Notes under the pieces: model-generated
Told to the model about the DNA's origin: nothing
The model's input: the letters and a program-made list of their open reading frames with translations, nothing else
The model's database searches: none
Program-made: the position numbers and the translations under genes
NCBI GenBank assembly: GCA_947448625.1
Contig: CANFOT010000014.1
Coordinates: 1-34,166 of the forward strand
Direction of reading: 5' to 3'
DNA length: 34,166 bases
Origin: Burkholderiaceae bacterium
GTDB taxonomy: Bacteria; Pseudomonadota; Gammaproteobacteria; Burkholderiales; Burkholderiaceae
Shown: in pieces, positions 1 to 8,802 of the stretch
Layout of the letters: every line of letters starts with the position of its first letter
Numbering within the stretch: position 1 is the stretch's first letter

Positions 1-69
1 ACCAATGATGGTCACTTTTTTGCCTTTAATGAGGGACAAATCAGCGTCTTTATCGTAAAAAACTTTCAT
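1..69 (-). CDS. ilvC: Ketol-acid reductoisomerase, N-terminal 23 codons (partial)
   Basis: Only the start of the gene is inside the window. The ATG is at 69-67, and the 23 visible residues begin [18 protein letters not shown] and then enter the first beta strand of the NADPH-binding Rossmann domain (VTIIG). This is the usual N-terminus of class I IlvC. The enzyme isomerises and reduces acetolactate or acetohydroxybutyrate, the step after acetolactate synthase. A good ribosome site (AAGGA, about 6 bases before the ATG) lies in the 51-bp gap after ilvH. The gene therefore probably closes an ilvI-ilvH-ilvC operon. Confidence 0.93.
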   Translation of the reverse strand, partial: MKVFYDKDADLSLIKGKKVTIIG

Positions 70-120
70 GCTCTTTCCTTGTATTGAAAATGTAGTTAAT
101 TCAGTAATCAGTTAAAAAAA

Positions 121-612
121 TTAAACCTTTAGGATGCGTTCACCGCGCCCAATACCAGAACCACCCGAACGGACAGTTTCCAGAATCGATGCACGATCAA
201 TCGAATCAATAAAGGCATCCAATTTGGCGCCATCACCAGTTAATTCAATGGTGTAACTCTTATCAGTCACATCAATGATGCGACCCCGGAAGATATCTGT
301 TGTACGTTTCAGCTCTTCACGCTCCTTACCTACAGCACGCACCTTAATCATCATGAGCTCACGCTCAATATGAGGACCTTCAGTCAAATCAAAAACCTTC
401 ACCACCTCAACCAAGCGATTTAAGTGTTTAGTGATTTGCTCAATCACATCCTCAGAACCGATCGTCACGATCGTCATGCGGGAGAGTGATGAATCTTCAG
501 TAGGCGCAACGCTCAATGTTTCAATGTTGTAGCCGCGAGCCGAGAATAAGCCAACTACACGGGACAATGCCCCAGGTTCGTTCTCTATCAATACAGAAAT
601 AATATGTCGCAT
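121..612 (-). CDS. ilvH: Acetolactate synthase small (regulatory) subunit
   Basis: This is the regulatory subunit of acetohydroxyacid synthase. It confers valine feedback inhibition and raises activity of the large subunit. Its 163 residues equal the length of E. coli IlvH. An N-terminal ACT domain occupies about residues 3-75 (opening RHIISVLIENEPGALSRV), and a second ACT-like domain fills about 82-160. The ATG overlaps the stop codon of ilvI by one base (TAATG), which suggests translational coupling and the expected matched synthesis of the two subunits. ilvC follows 51 bp downstream. The name ilvN would also be acceptable, but length and ACT arrangement favour the IlvH type. Confidence 0.97.
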   Translation of the reverse strand: MRHIISVLIENEPGALSRVVGLFSARGYNIETLSVAPTEDSSLSRMTIVTIGSEDVIEQITKHLNRLVEVVKVFDLTEGPHIERELMMIKVRAVGKEREELKRTTDIFRGRIIDVTDKSYTIELTGDGAKLDAFIDSIDRASILETVRSGGSGIGRGERILKV

Positions 613-2399
613 TAGAGATCCTCACTACCCAAAAGCATTTCAGTAATACCCTTACCCGCCTGCACCATTGGCCAAACGTTTTCTTCTGGGTCGGTTTGGA
701 AATCCATAAACACCGTGCGATCTTTTAAACGAATCGCTTCTTTGAGAGCGCCCTCAACATCAGACTTCTTCTCAATGCGCATACCAACGTGTCCATAGGC
801 CTCAGCCAACTTCACAAAGTCTGGCAATGAATCCATATATGAACTGGAATAGCGCTTGTTATAAGTAAGCTCTTGCCACTGACGAACCATGCCGAGGTAA
901 CGGTTATTCAAGGACACGATCTTTACTGGAGTGTTGTATTGCTTACAAGTGGATAGCTCTTGAATACACATCTGAATTGAGCCTTCACCAGTAATGGCAA
1001 AAACATCCTGCTCAGGAAATGCCTTCTTAATGCCCATAGCGTATGGCAAGCCAACACCCATAGTGCCGAGTCCACCAGAGTTAATCCAACGACGTGGCTT
1101 ATCAAACTTATAGAACTGTGCAGCCCACATTTGATGCTGGCCAACGTCAGATGTAATGAATGCATCGCCACCAGTGAGCTCCCACAACTTCTGAACTACG
1201 TACTGGGGTTTTACTATTTGCGATGCTTCGTCGTATTTCAGGCAATCTTTTTTACGCCACTCATTAATCTGCTCCCACCATGCCGCGACCTTGGCATCGT
1301 TCTTGCGTGGGCCAGCAGCCCTGAGTTGAGCAGTCATCTCTTGCAGCACTTCTTTGAGATTGCCAACGATAGGAACATCTACTTTTACCCGCTTAGAAAT
1401 CACGGATGGATCAATATCAATATGAATGATCTTGCGTGGATGACTTGCAAAGTGAGCGGTATTACCAATCACGCGGTCATCAAAACGTGCACCAATCGCA
1501 ATCAATACATCACTGTGTTGCATTGCCATATTGGCTTCATAGGTACCGTGCATACCGAGCATGCCCACAAACTGTGGACTGGTGCCTGGAAAACCGCCAA
1601 GACCCATCAAGGTATTGGTAACTGGGTAACCCAACAAATCAGCAAATTCTTTTAACTCTGGAGCGGCGTCAGCCAAGATCACCCCACCACCGGTGTAGAT
1701 GAATGGGCGCTCGGCTTCTTGCAATAAAGAAACCGCTTTACGAATTTGTCCGCTATGCCCTTTTACAACAGGGTTGTATGAGCGCATCTCCAATGTTTCT
1801 GGATAGACGAATGGTCCTTTGGCTGCAGACACATCCTTAGGAATATCAATTAAAACTGGGCCTGGACGACCTGTTTGCGCAATATGGAAGGCCTTCTTAA
1901 TGACCAAGGGAAGGTCTTTAACATCCTTTACGAGGAAGTTGTGCTTTACCACTGGTCGAGTGATGCCAACAGTATCAGCCTCTTGGAAAGCATCTTCACC
2001 AATTGCGTATGTCGGCACGTTACCGCTGATAACCACAAGTGGTATTGAATCTGTGTAGGCAGTAGCAATTCCTGTAACTGCGTTGGTTACACCTGGACCG
2101 GAAGTAACTAAGGCAACGCCAACCTTACCGGTTGCGCGCGCATAGCCATCGGCCGCATGAACTGCTGCTTGCTCATGGCGAACAAGGATGTGTTCAAACT
2201 TGTCCTGCTTAAAAATTTCGTCGTAGATAAAAAGAACGGAGCCGCCTGGGTAACCCCAAACGTACTCAACACCCTCTTTGTGCAAAGCTTGCACCAACAT
2301 CTCGGCACCAATCATTTCGGGCGGAGTCGCTACGGGATTTGTATTTGCTGTGTCTTGATTAGCTTTAGAGGCTAAAAATTCGGCGCTGCTTGTATTCAT
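612..2399 (-). CDS. ilvI: Acetolactate synthase large (catalytic) subunit, TPP-dependent
   Basis: This thiamine-diphosphate enzyme condenses pyruvate with a second pyruvate or 2-oxobutyrate, the first common step of valine, leucine and isoleucine synthesis. Its 595 residues contain the N-terminal pyrimidine-binding domain (GAEMLVQALHKEGVEYVWGYPGG, with the catalytic Glu in VRHEQAAVHAADGYAR), a central FAD/DHS-like domain, and the C-terminal PP-binding domain. The metal-binding motif reads GEGS...NN rather than the commoner GDGS...NN; I believe this variant also occurs in relatives. The N-terminus is about 20 residues longer than E. coli IlvI. The gene leads the ilv operon. The 193-bp region upstream (2400-2592) is shared with the divergent sigma-factor gene; I found no convincing -35/-10 pair and no leader peptide rich in branched-chain codons there. 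Confidence 0.97.
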   Translation of the reverse strand: MNTSSAEFLASKANQDTANTNPVATPPEMIGAEMLVQALHKEGVEYVWGYPGGSVLFIYDEIFKQDKFEHILVRHEQAAVHAADGYARATGKVGVALVTSGPGVTNAVTGIATAYTDSIPLVVISGNVPTYAIGEDAFQEADTVGITRPVVKHNFLVKDVKDLPLVIKKAFHIAQTGRPGPVLIDIPKDVSAAKGPFVYPETLEMRSYNPVVKGHSGQIRKAVSLLQEAERPFIYTGGGVILADAAPELKEFADLLGYPVTNTLMGLGGFPGTSPQFVGMLGMHGTYEANMAMQHSDVLIAIGARFDDRVIGNTAHFASHPRKIIHIDIDPSVISKRVKVDVPIVGNLKEVLQEMTAQLRAAGPRKNDAKVAAWWEQINEWRKKDCLKYDEASQIVKPQYVVQKLWELTGGDAFITSDVGQHQMWAAQFYKFDKPRRWINSGGLGTMGVGLPYAMGIKKAFPEQDVFAITGEGSIQMCIQELSTCKQYNTPVKIVSLNNRYLGMVRQWQELTYNKRYSSSYMDSLPDFVKLAEAYGHVGMRIEKKSDVEGALKEAIRLKDRTVFMDFQTDPEENVWPMVQAGKGITEMLLGSEDL

Positions 2400-2592
2400 T
2401 TTCTTTCGTCCTTTGCAATTTTCGGCAAAAAATTGTTTGGTCTGTTCTGTCTCCTGCTTGTGGCCTGAGTTCGAACGGCGCTGCTACCGGAAAAAACCAC
2501 TTCGTAAATGAGATTCTAGGTAGTAAGCCCTATATTCTATAGCAATCCCCTAAAATGGACGAATTCCATCTGATTCAGGTCTAATCTACTGA

Positions 2593-3162
2593 ATGGCTTC
2601 ACCCCAAGAACTTTCTGACTTTCTGAGTAGTGTTGAGCAGCGCGCTTTCAAGCAGGCGGTCTATGCTGTGCGTGATGACGATGCCGCACTAGACATTGTT
2701 CAGGACGCCATGATTAAGCTGTCGGAAAAGTATGGTGATCGCCCCGCAGCCGAACTCCCCTTGGTTTTCACCAGAATTCTGCAAAACCGCATTCATGACT
2801 GGTTTAGACGTCAAAAAGTCCGCAATACTTGGGTCACCCTTTTCTCCAATATGGGCAAGAAATCGGATGAAAATGATGATTTTGACCCCCTGGAGTCACT
2901 TTCAGCCCCAGATGACAGTGAAATCCACCAGGATGGAGCTCATCAGCTTGAGCGCAGTCAGCTTTTACAGTCCCTGGAGTCAGAAATATCAAAATTACCT
3001 GCCCGTCAACGAGAAGCCTTCCTGATGCGTTATTGGGATGAGCTCAGTATTACTGAAACCGCTCTTGCTATGAGATGTAGCGAGGGAAGCGTCAAAACCC
3101 ACTGCTCAAGAGCTACTCAGGCCCTAGCTAAAGCATTGAAATTAAAAGGAATTACGTTGTGA
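2593..3162 (+). CDS. ECF-type RNA polymerase sigma factor
   Basis: This 189-residue protein has the two-domain layout of group 4 sigma factors. Region 2 is at about residues 15-85 (DDDAALDIVQDAMIKLSEKY, then FTRILQNRIHDWFRRQKVR, the -10 recognition helix area). Region 4 is at about 130-180 (LPARQREAFLMRYWDELSI, then an HTH ending GSVKTHCSRATQAL). The two are joined by an unusually acidic linker of about 35 residues. It starts a co-directional group of four genes, and its stop overlaps the start of the DUF3619 gene by four bases (GTGA). Such overlap between a sigma gene and a small membrane protein gene is typical of sigma/anti-sigma pairs. Its promoter must lie in 2400-2592, shared with ilvI. 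The regulon is unknown. Confidence 0.93.
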   Translation: MASPQELSDFLSSVEQRAFKQAVYAVRDDDAALDIVQDAMIKLSEKYGDRPAAELPLVFTRILQNRIHDWFRRQKVRNTWVTLFSNMGKKSDENDDFDPLESLSAPDDSEIHQDGAHQLERSQLLQSLESEISKLPARQREAFLMRYWDELSITETALAMRCSEGSVKTHCSRATQALAKALKLKGITL

Positions 3163-3623
3163 ACCGCAATAAAGAGATCTTAGACCCCACAGAAGCAGAC
3201 CAATTTGGTCTGACTGCCGCCGCCCTACTCCGCCAAGGATCTCAATCCCTGCCCGCCGGCATTAAAGATCGTCTTTACGCAGCCCGCTTAAAGGCAATTT
3301 CAGTCAAAAAACCAGAAAAAGTTCGCATTCAACAGCATGTTTTGGCCAATTTCACAGGCAACTGGTCTGTGGGTTCCCGCTCCTTTTGGGATAACGTGAG
3401 CTGGGTTGCTCCGTTAGCAGTGCTCGTTTTTGGTTTGATTGGAATCGCCCAATGGCAACAGGATTCCCGCATCAACGATATTGCTGAGTTAGATGCCGCC
3501 CTCCTGACTGATGATGTTCCGCCAGACGCTTATGCCGATAGCGGATTTATGGGTTTTCTTAAAAACGGCTCTCCCGCTGATTCAGAGCAAGATGGCTTGA
3601 GCCCCTCCAAATCACCATCCTGA
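3159..3623 (+). CDS. DUF3619 family membrane protein, candidate anti-sigma partner
   Basis: This protein has 154 residues and a GTG start at 3159, inside the sigma gene's stop (GTGA overlap), so it is probably translationally coupled. It has a soluble N-terminal part of about 80 residues, one membrane segment at about 84-103 (VSWVAPLAVLVFGLIGIAQW) and a short acidic C-terminal tail (DAALLTDDVPPDAYADSGF). I recognise the pattern as DUF3619, a family found next to sigma factors in Burkholderiales. The N-in/C-out single-pass topology and tight linkage suggest it sequesters the sigma factor, but no known anti-sigma motif such as the zinc-binding HxxxCxxC is visible. The function is therefore inferred from context only. 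Confidence 0.85.
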   Translation: MNRNKEILDPTEADQFGLTAAALLRQGSQSLPAGIKDRLYAARLKAISVKKPEKVRIQQHVLANFTGNWSVGSRSFWDNVSWVAPLAVLVFGLIGIAQWQQDSRINDIAELDAALLTDDVPPDAYADSGFMGFLKNGSPADSEQDGLSPSKSPS

Positions 3624-3642
3624 AAATGAAACCAATTAGCGC

Positions 3643-4272
3643 ATGCTAAAAAATTTACGCTCTATTTGTGTAACGATTGCTATTAGCTCCGCTCTAGTAC
3701 TGAGTTTTAACGTGCTCGGTTTATCAGCAAATGCGCTAGCCCAAAGCGTCGTTGGTGCTCACGGTAAAACTACCGGCATCCCCGAGAAAAAATCGGATGG
3801 TACTTGGGAGAACTTAAAGTCGGAACAGCAGAAAATCTTAGCCCCATTGGAGGATGACTGGGATTACATGCTTCCCGAGAGTCGTAAGAAGTGGATACAG
3901 GTAGCTAACCTATACCCAAGAATGAGTGAGATCGATCAACAACGACTTCAGTCTCGCATGACGAGCTGGTCTAACCTTTCTCAAAAAGATCGTCGCATTG
4001 CACGAGAAAACTACTTAAGTAGCTTGAAGTTCCCTGCCGAGAAAAAAGCAGAGGCTTGGAGTGCCTATCAAAAACTAAGTGATGAGCAAAAAAAGAAGTT
4101 GGCTCAAGCAGAGACTAATAAGAAAAAACCAACCGCTGCTAGCGCACCCACATTGCAGCAACACCCCATCACCCAAAAGTCCAATCTAGCACCCACCCTA
4201 CCGGCAAGCCCCGCACCGACTTCAGAAGTTACCGCACCTAGCGGCGCTGATAGCAACACTAGCACCCCCTGA
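3643..4272 (+). CDS. DUF3106 family exported protein
   Basis: This 209-residue protein begins with a signal peptide of about 33 residues (hydrophobic core about 8-28, cleavage likely after ANALA). The mature part has the DUF3106 pattern at about residues 55-160: repeated W/L/R spacing such as WENLKSEQQKILAPLEDDWD, RKKWIQVANLYPRMSE and MTSWSNLSQKDRRIARENY. The Ala/Pro/Thr-rich tail of about 45 residues looks unstructured. The helical, Gln/Lys-rich mature region resembles small periplasmic stress sensors in general character, but I see no specific homology to CpxP or RseB. It sits 19 bp after the DUF3619 gene and 3 bp before the RDD gene, so it probably belongs to the same operon. A periplasmic partner or target of the sigma system is a reasonable guess. 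Confidence 0.85.
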   Translation: MLKNLRSICVTIAISSALVLSFNVLGLSANALAQSVVGAHGKTTGIPEKKSDGTWENLKSEQQKILAPLEDDWDYMLPESRKKWIQVANLYPRMSEIDQQRLQSRMTSWSNLSQKDRRIARENYLSSLKFPAEKKAEAWSAYQKLSDEQKKKLAQAETNKKKPTAASAPTLQQHPITQKSNLAPTLPASPAPTSEVTAPSGADSNTSTP

Positions 4273-4275
4273 GTC

Positions 4276-4815
4276 GTGATTACCCCCGCTGAATTGAATG
4301 CGCTTCCTGCTCCGCAATTTTGGCGGCGGGTTTCTTGCGCGCTGTATGAGCAATTGGTTTTGTTAGGCGTGATCGCCCTTACTTTTTTGGTGCCCAATTT
4401 GATTTTAGGAATCCTATTCGGCGCCTCCCTTCCAGGCTGGCTTACCTTTACATACCTCTATGTGGTCCTAGGCTTTTACTTTGTTTGGTATTGGACTAAG
4501 TCTGGGCAGACGCTAGCGATGCAAACATGGCGGGTACGGATGATTGGTCCAGGTGGCCATAACCTGACACGCAAAGAAGCAATGTGGCGTTATGTATTTG
4601 GATCCCTCTGGATTGCGCCTTGCATTCTCTTGCAATGGCTCCTAGGGCTGCAAAAATGGCAAATCATTGAGATGATGTTTACGGTTACTGTATTTCTGTG
4701 GCCCCTAACCATTTACCTAGATCGCGTCAGCCCCCTCCTACGTCAAAGTCTGCCAGATCGCTTAGGCAGAACACGTTTGGTGGAATTACCTAAGAATTTA
4801 GTAAAGCTTTCGTAA
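4276..4815 (+). CDS. RDD family integral membrane protein
   Basis: This 179-residue protein has a GTG start 3 bp after the DUF3106 stop. It has the RDD layout: an N-terminal Arg-containing stretch before the first helix (PAPQFWRRVSCALYEQLVLLG), membrane segments at about 25-50, 55-75 and 105-150, and the central polar motif SGQTLAMQTWRVRMI after the second helix, typical of RDD proteins. The family is poorly defined; some members have been linked to ion transport. It is the last gene of the sigma-factor group and ends 19 bp before the convergent FtsX-like gene. An AT-rich palindrome (TAAAGCTTT, seven bases, AAAGCTTTA) spans the stop codon at 4802-4826, but it has no U-tract, so I do not call it a terminator. 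Confidence 0.9.
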   Translation: MITPAELNALPAPQFWRRVSCALYEQLVLLGVIALTFLVPNLILGILFGASLPGWLTFTYLYVVLGFYFVWYWTKSGQTLAMQTWRVRMIGPGGHNLTRKEAMWRYVFGSLWIAPCILLQWLLGLQKWQIIEMMFTVTVFLWPLTIYLDRVSPLLRQSLPDRLGRTRLVELPKNLVKLS

Positions 4816-4834
4816 TAAAAGCTTTAGAGACTAC

Positions 4835-7315
4835 CTAGCCAATTTCGCGTAAGCATTCGATTGCAGTGGCCGCTTGAATTCTTCTCTGGAATCGATAGCC
4901 TGCCAAAAGACATGCAGTCACACCAAAGGCAATGCCCATCGCCAATGACTGTGCGAATGCGTGGAACTCAATCTCCAACACGAAACGCCCAAGAGCCCAA
5001 GCCGATATTCCTGCTGCTAGACCGGCTAAAGAGCCTGCGAGCACTCCAATCACCAGGAGTTCGGCTAAGGCAATCTTTCCAAGTAAATCACGTGATGCCC
5101 CTACCGCCTTCAGTAAGGCTGCACTTCTAAAGCGCTCGTCTTGAGTTGCCGCAATTGCTGCCAATAGAACCAGAATGGCGGCAGCGATGGTGAAAGCAAA
5201 CAGCAAACCCAGGACGGAAGACAATCGATCCAGGACATCTTGTATTTGCCGTAAAGATGTCGCTACGTCCACGATAGTGACGTTGGGGTAAGACTGCGCA
5301 AGTTGGTAATCAAGCCCCTCAATTGCCGCGCTCTGATAATAAGAAGTGATCCAAGATTGCGGCATCTCAGCAAGCAGGGCAGGCGGCATAATGACAAAGA
5401 AGTTCACCTTCATAGAACTCCAATCTAGCTTACGCAAAGAGGTGATGGGCGCAGTCATCTTTTCTCCAGCAAGCTCAAATGTCATTTGATCACCCAGCTT
5501 CAACTTCAAGGTTTTAGCAATGCCTGCCTCCAATGACACTTGGGGAGTATCGCCTTCAATCCACTTTCCTGAGCTGATGCGATTACCATCGGGCAACTGC
5601 TTAGTGTAGGAGAGGTTAAATTCTCGATCAACCAAGCGACGCGCATTCTCATCAACATAATCATTGGGGCCAATTGATTTTCCATTGACCTCAATTAAAC
5701 GTGCGCGCACCATAGGACTAAAACTAGGGCTTGCCACTCCCGCATCAACTAGAGACCGGGCAATGTCCAGCTTTTGATCCTCTTGAATATTAATCATGAA
5801 GCGATTAGGTGCATCCGCTGGAATATTTCCCTTCCAGGCGGCCAATAAGTCTTGTCGCAATAAAAGGATGAGGAGCAAAGCCATTAAGGCAATACCCAAA
5901 GCAGTAATCTGCATCACTGCAAATCCCGCGCGACGGGCCTGTGCAGTGAGTGCGAAACGCAGTGCGAAATGATTGCCGCCCCATTTGGTAAATAAGGCAT
6001 TAAAAAAGCGTAGCGATAACCAAGCAAGTATGGCAAAAAGAGTGACGGCTAAGCCAAAGCTGACGCCAACCCAAGAGGCCAGCTTCCAGTCTCTTGCCGC
6101 AACAGCAATTAAGCTTAAGCAGGTAATCAAACCAAACAGCGCTATCCAAATCACCTTCACAGTAATTTCGCCAAGCTCTTTTCTAATCAGACGTACCGGT
6201 GAAATCACCACTAAACTCAATAGCGGAGGACCGGCAAAGCCAATTAATAGAAATGAGGAAAACAAAATACTCCAGGCTAATGGCCAGAGGGATAGCGAAG
6301 GTAGATTAGCAAATACCAAATTCCCCAAAATACGAATTAATACCTCTTGCACTCCATATGCAATGGCAGCGCCCATGATGGCCGCCGATAAACATAGAGC
6401 CCCTAATACTTTTATCTGGTTTATCAAAATTGCCTTTTGGCTTGCACCAAGACATTTCATGACGGCACATGTATCAGCCTGCTTCAGAACATAACGGCGC
6501 GCTGAGAGCGCAATAGCAACTGCGGCCACCATGGCAGTGAGCAATGCGACTAAAGATAAGAACCGCTCTGCCCGCTCCAAAGTTTTACGCATAACAGGCT
6601 GCGCATTCTCCAGAGTCTCGATACGCACTCCTCGTAAGCCTTCAGATTCAATCCATTGTGTGACCCACTTCTCATAATTAGAAATGGCTTGATCATTTCC
6701 CGCTAGCAATAAGCGATAGGTGACACGGCTACCCAGACCAATCAACCCTGTAGCAGGAAGGTCGCCAAGGGACATCATGACGCGTGGCGCGAAGTTCATG
6801 AACCCGGCACCACGGTCTAACTCGCGCTCCAAGACCCCATCAATCAAAAATGATTTATCACCCAAGAGCATCTGATCGCCCACTTGAGCGTGAAGCGCGT
6901 TCAGCATTGCGGGATCCACCCAAACCGAACCAGCTGGCGGAGTTGGATTTACCGAGGAAGGTGAGACCTTTAAAGAGCCACGCAAAGGATAGGACTCACT
7001 TACACCCTTGAGAGAGGCAAGCTTACTTTGCGACCCAACCGTGGCCATACTCGGGAAGACAATCGTTTGAGCAACACTCAGTTGTCGCTCTTTAGCCTCT
7101 TGAATAAACCGCTCAGGCAAAGGTCGATCAGCCACCAACAGAAGATCGGCCGCAAGGAGTTGGCGAGCATCAAAATGAAAAGCCCGCTGCATTCGGTCTG
7201 CCAAGAAACTCACACTAGATAAAGCTGCCACAGATAGCGTCAGCGCGACTAGCAGAGCAAGCAGCTCACTAGATCGAAGATCTCGCTGGATGCCCCGTAA
7301 GAAACTAGCTAGCAC
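4835..7315 (-). CDS. FtsX-like ABC transporter permease (YbbP type)
   Basis: This 826-residue inner-membrane protein has two FtsX-type modules. A first helix lies at about 18-40. A large periplasmic domain follows, then a first permease core at about 240-385 (LSARRYVLKQADTCAVMKCLG). Extra central helices lie at about 385-490, followed by a second periplasmic domain. The C-terminal permease core at about 690-820 contains DERFRSAALLKAVGASRDLL, the coupling-helix motif. The ten-helix MacB/YbbP-like layout suggests lipid or lipoprotein extraction rather than import. The partner ATPase (YbbA type), usually next door, is absent. The gene starts 5 bp after the SDR gene, so it is the last member of the operon led by the Mla-type transporter. 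An envelope-lipid role is inferred from that company. Confidence 0.93.
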   Translation of the reverse strand: MLASFLRGIQRDLRSSELLALLVALTLSVAALSSVSFLADRMQRAFHFDARQLLAADLLLVADRPLPERFIQEAKERQLSVAQTIVFPSMATVGSQSKLASLKGVSESYPLRGSLKVSPSSVNPTPPAGSVWVDPAMLNALHAQVGDQMLLGDKSFLIDGVLERELDRGAGFMNFAPRVMMSLGDLPATGLIGLGSRVTYRLLLAGNDQAISNYEKWVTQWIESEGLRGVRIETLENAQPVMRKTLERAERFLSLVALLTAMVAAVAIALSARRYVLKQADTCAVMKCLGASQKAILINQIKVLGALCLSAAIMGAAIAYGVQEVLIRILGNLVFANLPSLSLWPLAWSILFSSFLLIGFAGPPLLSLVVISPVRLIRKELGEITVKVIWIALFGLITCLSLIAVAARDWKLASWVGVSFGLAVTLFAILAWLSLRFFNALFTKWGGNHFALRFALTAQARRAGFAVMQITALGIALMALLLILLLRQDLLAAWKGNIPADAPNRFMINIQEDQKLDIARSLVDAGVASPSFSPMVRARLIEVNGKSIGPNDYVDENARRLVDREFNLSYTKQLPDGNRISSGKWIEGDTPQVSLEAGIAKTLKLKLGDQMTFELAGEKMTAPITSLRKLDWSSMKVNFFVIMPPALLAEMPQSWITSYYQSAAIEGLDYQLAQSYPNVTIVDVATSLRQIQDVLDRLSSVLGLLFAFTIAAAILVLLAAIAATQDERFRSAALLKAVGASRDLLGKIALAELLVIGVLAGSLAGLAAGISAWALGRFVLEIEFHAFAQSLAMGIAFGVTACLLAGYRFQRRIQAATAIECLREIG

Positions 7316-7320
7316 TACGA

Positions 7321-8106
7321 TTAAATCGCCTGAATTTGACCGCCATCCACACGGATCACCGAGCCAGTGATAAAGGAAGCACTTTGGCTGGCCAAAAACG
7401 CCGCGGTGTCGCCATACTCCTGAGGATCGCCGTAACGACCCATCGGAATCTGTCTCAAGCTAGCTTGAACGACAGACTCATAAGTGACGCTCTCACGTTG
7501 AGCACGCGCTTCATCTAACTGACGCAAGCGATCAGTAGCCACACGGCCGGGCATGATGACGTTTACAGTAATTCCTTGGGATGCCACTTCTGCCGCCAAA
7601 GTTTTAGACCAGGCCAGCAGTGCCGCACGCAAGGTATTGGAAATGGCCAGATTCTTAATTGGGGCAATAGCACCAGAAGTAGTGCTCGTAATAATGCGGC
7701 CCCACTTGCGTTGACGCATTCCTGGCAGAACTCGATCGGTAATACTGATGAGCGATAGAACCATATCGTTAAAACTCTTTTGCCATAAAGCAGGATCTTG
7801 ACCGGCAGCTAAAGTTGGGGGAGGTCCACCAGTATTGTTGACCAAGATGTCTATGGGACCCAGCTCTTTCTCTACTCGAGTTACCAGACTGTCTATTACT
7901 GAGGCATCTGATAAATCCCAGCTCAAAGCTAGGGCCGTTCCACCGGCGGCCTCAATCAACTCAACTGACTTTTTTAAGCCCTCTGGATTGCGCCCAGTCA
8001 CTGCCACCTTGACGCCTTCACGCGCCAATGAAACAGCCATCGCCTGACCCAAACCTCGGCTAGACGCCAACACCAAAGCAACCTTACCCTTAAGCCCTAA
8101 ATCCAT
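7321..8106 (-). CDS. Atypical SDR-family protein (FabG-like, altered catalytic residues)
   Basis: This 261-residue Rossmann-fold protein resembles 3-oxoacyl-ACP reductase. The cofactor loop reads ASSRGLGQAMA (residues 14-24) in place of the usual TGxxxGxG, and the NNAG motif is NNTGG (90-94). In the catalytic region the canonical YxxxK is replaced: Ser156 and Arg160 occupy those positions in ISNTLRAALLAWSK, although the Ser cluster at 141-144 is kept. This matches the BKR-like subgroup of SDRs, described as departing from the standard tetrad. Activity as an ordinary ketoreductase is therefore doubtful. The start is supported by GGAGAAG just before the ATG. It lies 39 bp after the lipoprotein gene and 5 bp before the FtsX-like permease, inside the envelope-lipid operon. 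Confidence 0.92.
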   Translation of the reverse strand: MDLGLKGKVALVLASSRGLGQAMAVSLAREGVKVAVTGRNPEGLKKSVELIEAAGGTALALSWDLSDASVIDSLVTRVEKELGPIDILVNNTGGPPPTLAAGQDPALWQKSFNDMVLSLISITDRVLPGMRQRKWGRIITSTTSGAIAPIKNLAISNTLRAALLAWSKTLAAEVASQGITVNVIMPGRVATDRLRQLDEARAQRESVTYESVVQASLRQIPMGRYGDPQEYGDTAAFLASQSASFITGSVIRVDGGQIQAI

Positions 8107-8145
8107 ATCTTCTCCATCTTTTTATATATCGTCATTCCAGAATAA

Positions 8146-8802
8146 CTACTGCCCTAGTGGTGGAGGCAGATTTCCAGCATACCCATAAAGCACCACTTCA
8201 TACTCTTTCAAAATTTGCGCCAAAGCTTCTTGCTGACCTAAAGCCAATGCCTGAGGGGTATTGTCTTTTAGCGCAATCCTCTTGGTAAAGCGATTTTTGC
8301 CAATCACGGGATTATGCTTTTTAGGATCAGTTGCGGTCAGGAAAAACTCGACCGTTACAACGGCCTCTGGACGAACTCGATAATCACCGTAAAACTCCTC
8401 TACGGAAGTTTGTAGGACGTAATATGGGAAGAAGCTATTTCCCTGCCCTACTGTCATCGAGAAGATCTGAGCATTATTGAGCCACTGACGAGTGGCATTA
8501 CTGACCATCTCATTCGGTAGCACTGAATAAATATTGTAGAAATCCTTTTCATAACGCTGGTCGCTCAGGCGATAAACCAAAGACCTGCCATCAAACGGTG
8601 GGGTGGTAGTTGCTGAGCCCATCTTGAGCCATAAATCACTGCGGGACTTATAGGCAGAGCCAGAACGCTCTGGCGCCACCATCCAACTACTTGTCTCTAA
8701 TGCAGGTCTTTTAGGCAAGGAGCAGGCGCTTAGTGAAGCCACAAGTAATACAAAAACAGAAAACTGAATAAAGCGTGAGGTTTTCATCGTCTGAATTTTC
8801 AT
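8146..8802 (-). CDS. ABC-type transport auxiliary lipoprotein (PqiC-like)
   Basis: This 218-residue lipoprotein has a signal peptide ending in a lipobox (LSAC, Cys27); Ser at +2 predicts sorting to the outer membrane. The mature part has the fold pattern of the auxiliary lipoprotein family (PF03886 type), which partners MCE transporters. In PqiABC and related systems this lipoprotein docks the MCE barrel at the outer membrane. The ATG at 8802 overlaps the mlaD-like stop (ATGA), so the two are coupled. A second in-frame ATG at 8787 (codon 6) gives a more typical signal-peptide length and could be the true start. Confidence 0.9.
   Translation of the reverse strand: MKIQTMKTSRFIQFSVFVLLVASLSACSLPKRPALETSSWMVAPERSGSAYKSRSDLWLKMGSATTTPPFDGRSLVYRLSDQRYEKDFYNIYSVLPNEMVSNATRQWLNNAQIFSMTVGQGNSFFPYYVLQTSVEEFYGDYRVRPEAVVTVEFFLTATDPKKHNPVIGKNRFTKRIALKDNTPQALALGQQEALAQILKEYEVVLYGYAGNLPPPLGQ

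Noticed and set aside
1131..1655. Long plus-strand frame of 174 codons opposite ilvI
   Set aside because: It lies wholly antisense to a clearly conserved enzyme gene and resembles no protein family. The same reasoning removes the frames at 5973-6494 and 13769-14224.
2400..2592. Transcription attenuator with leader peptide upstream of ilvI
   Set aside because: No short frame rich in Ile, Val or Leu codons and no terminator/antiterminator pair could be found; hairpins seen are weak.
4802..4826. Palindrome TAAAGCTTT/AAAGCTTTA as a terminator between convergent genes
   Set aside because: The stem is AT-rich, the RDD stop codon is in the loop, and no U-tract follows on either strand.
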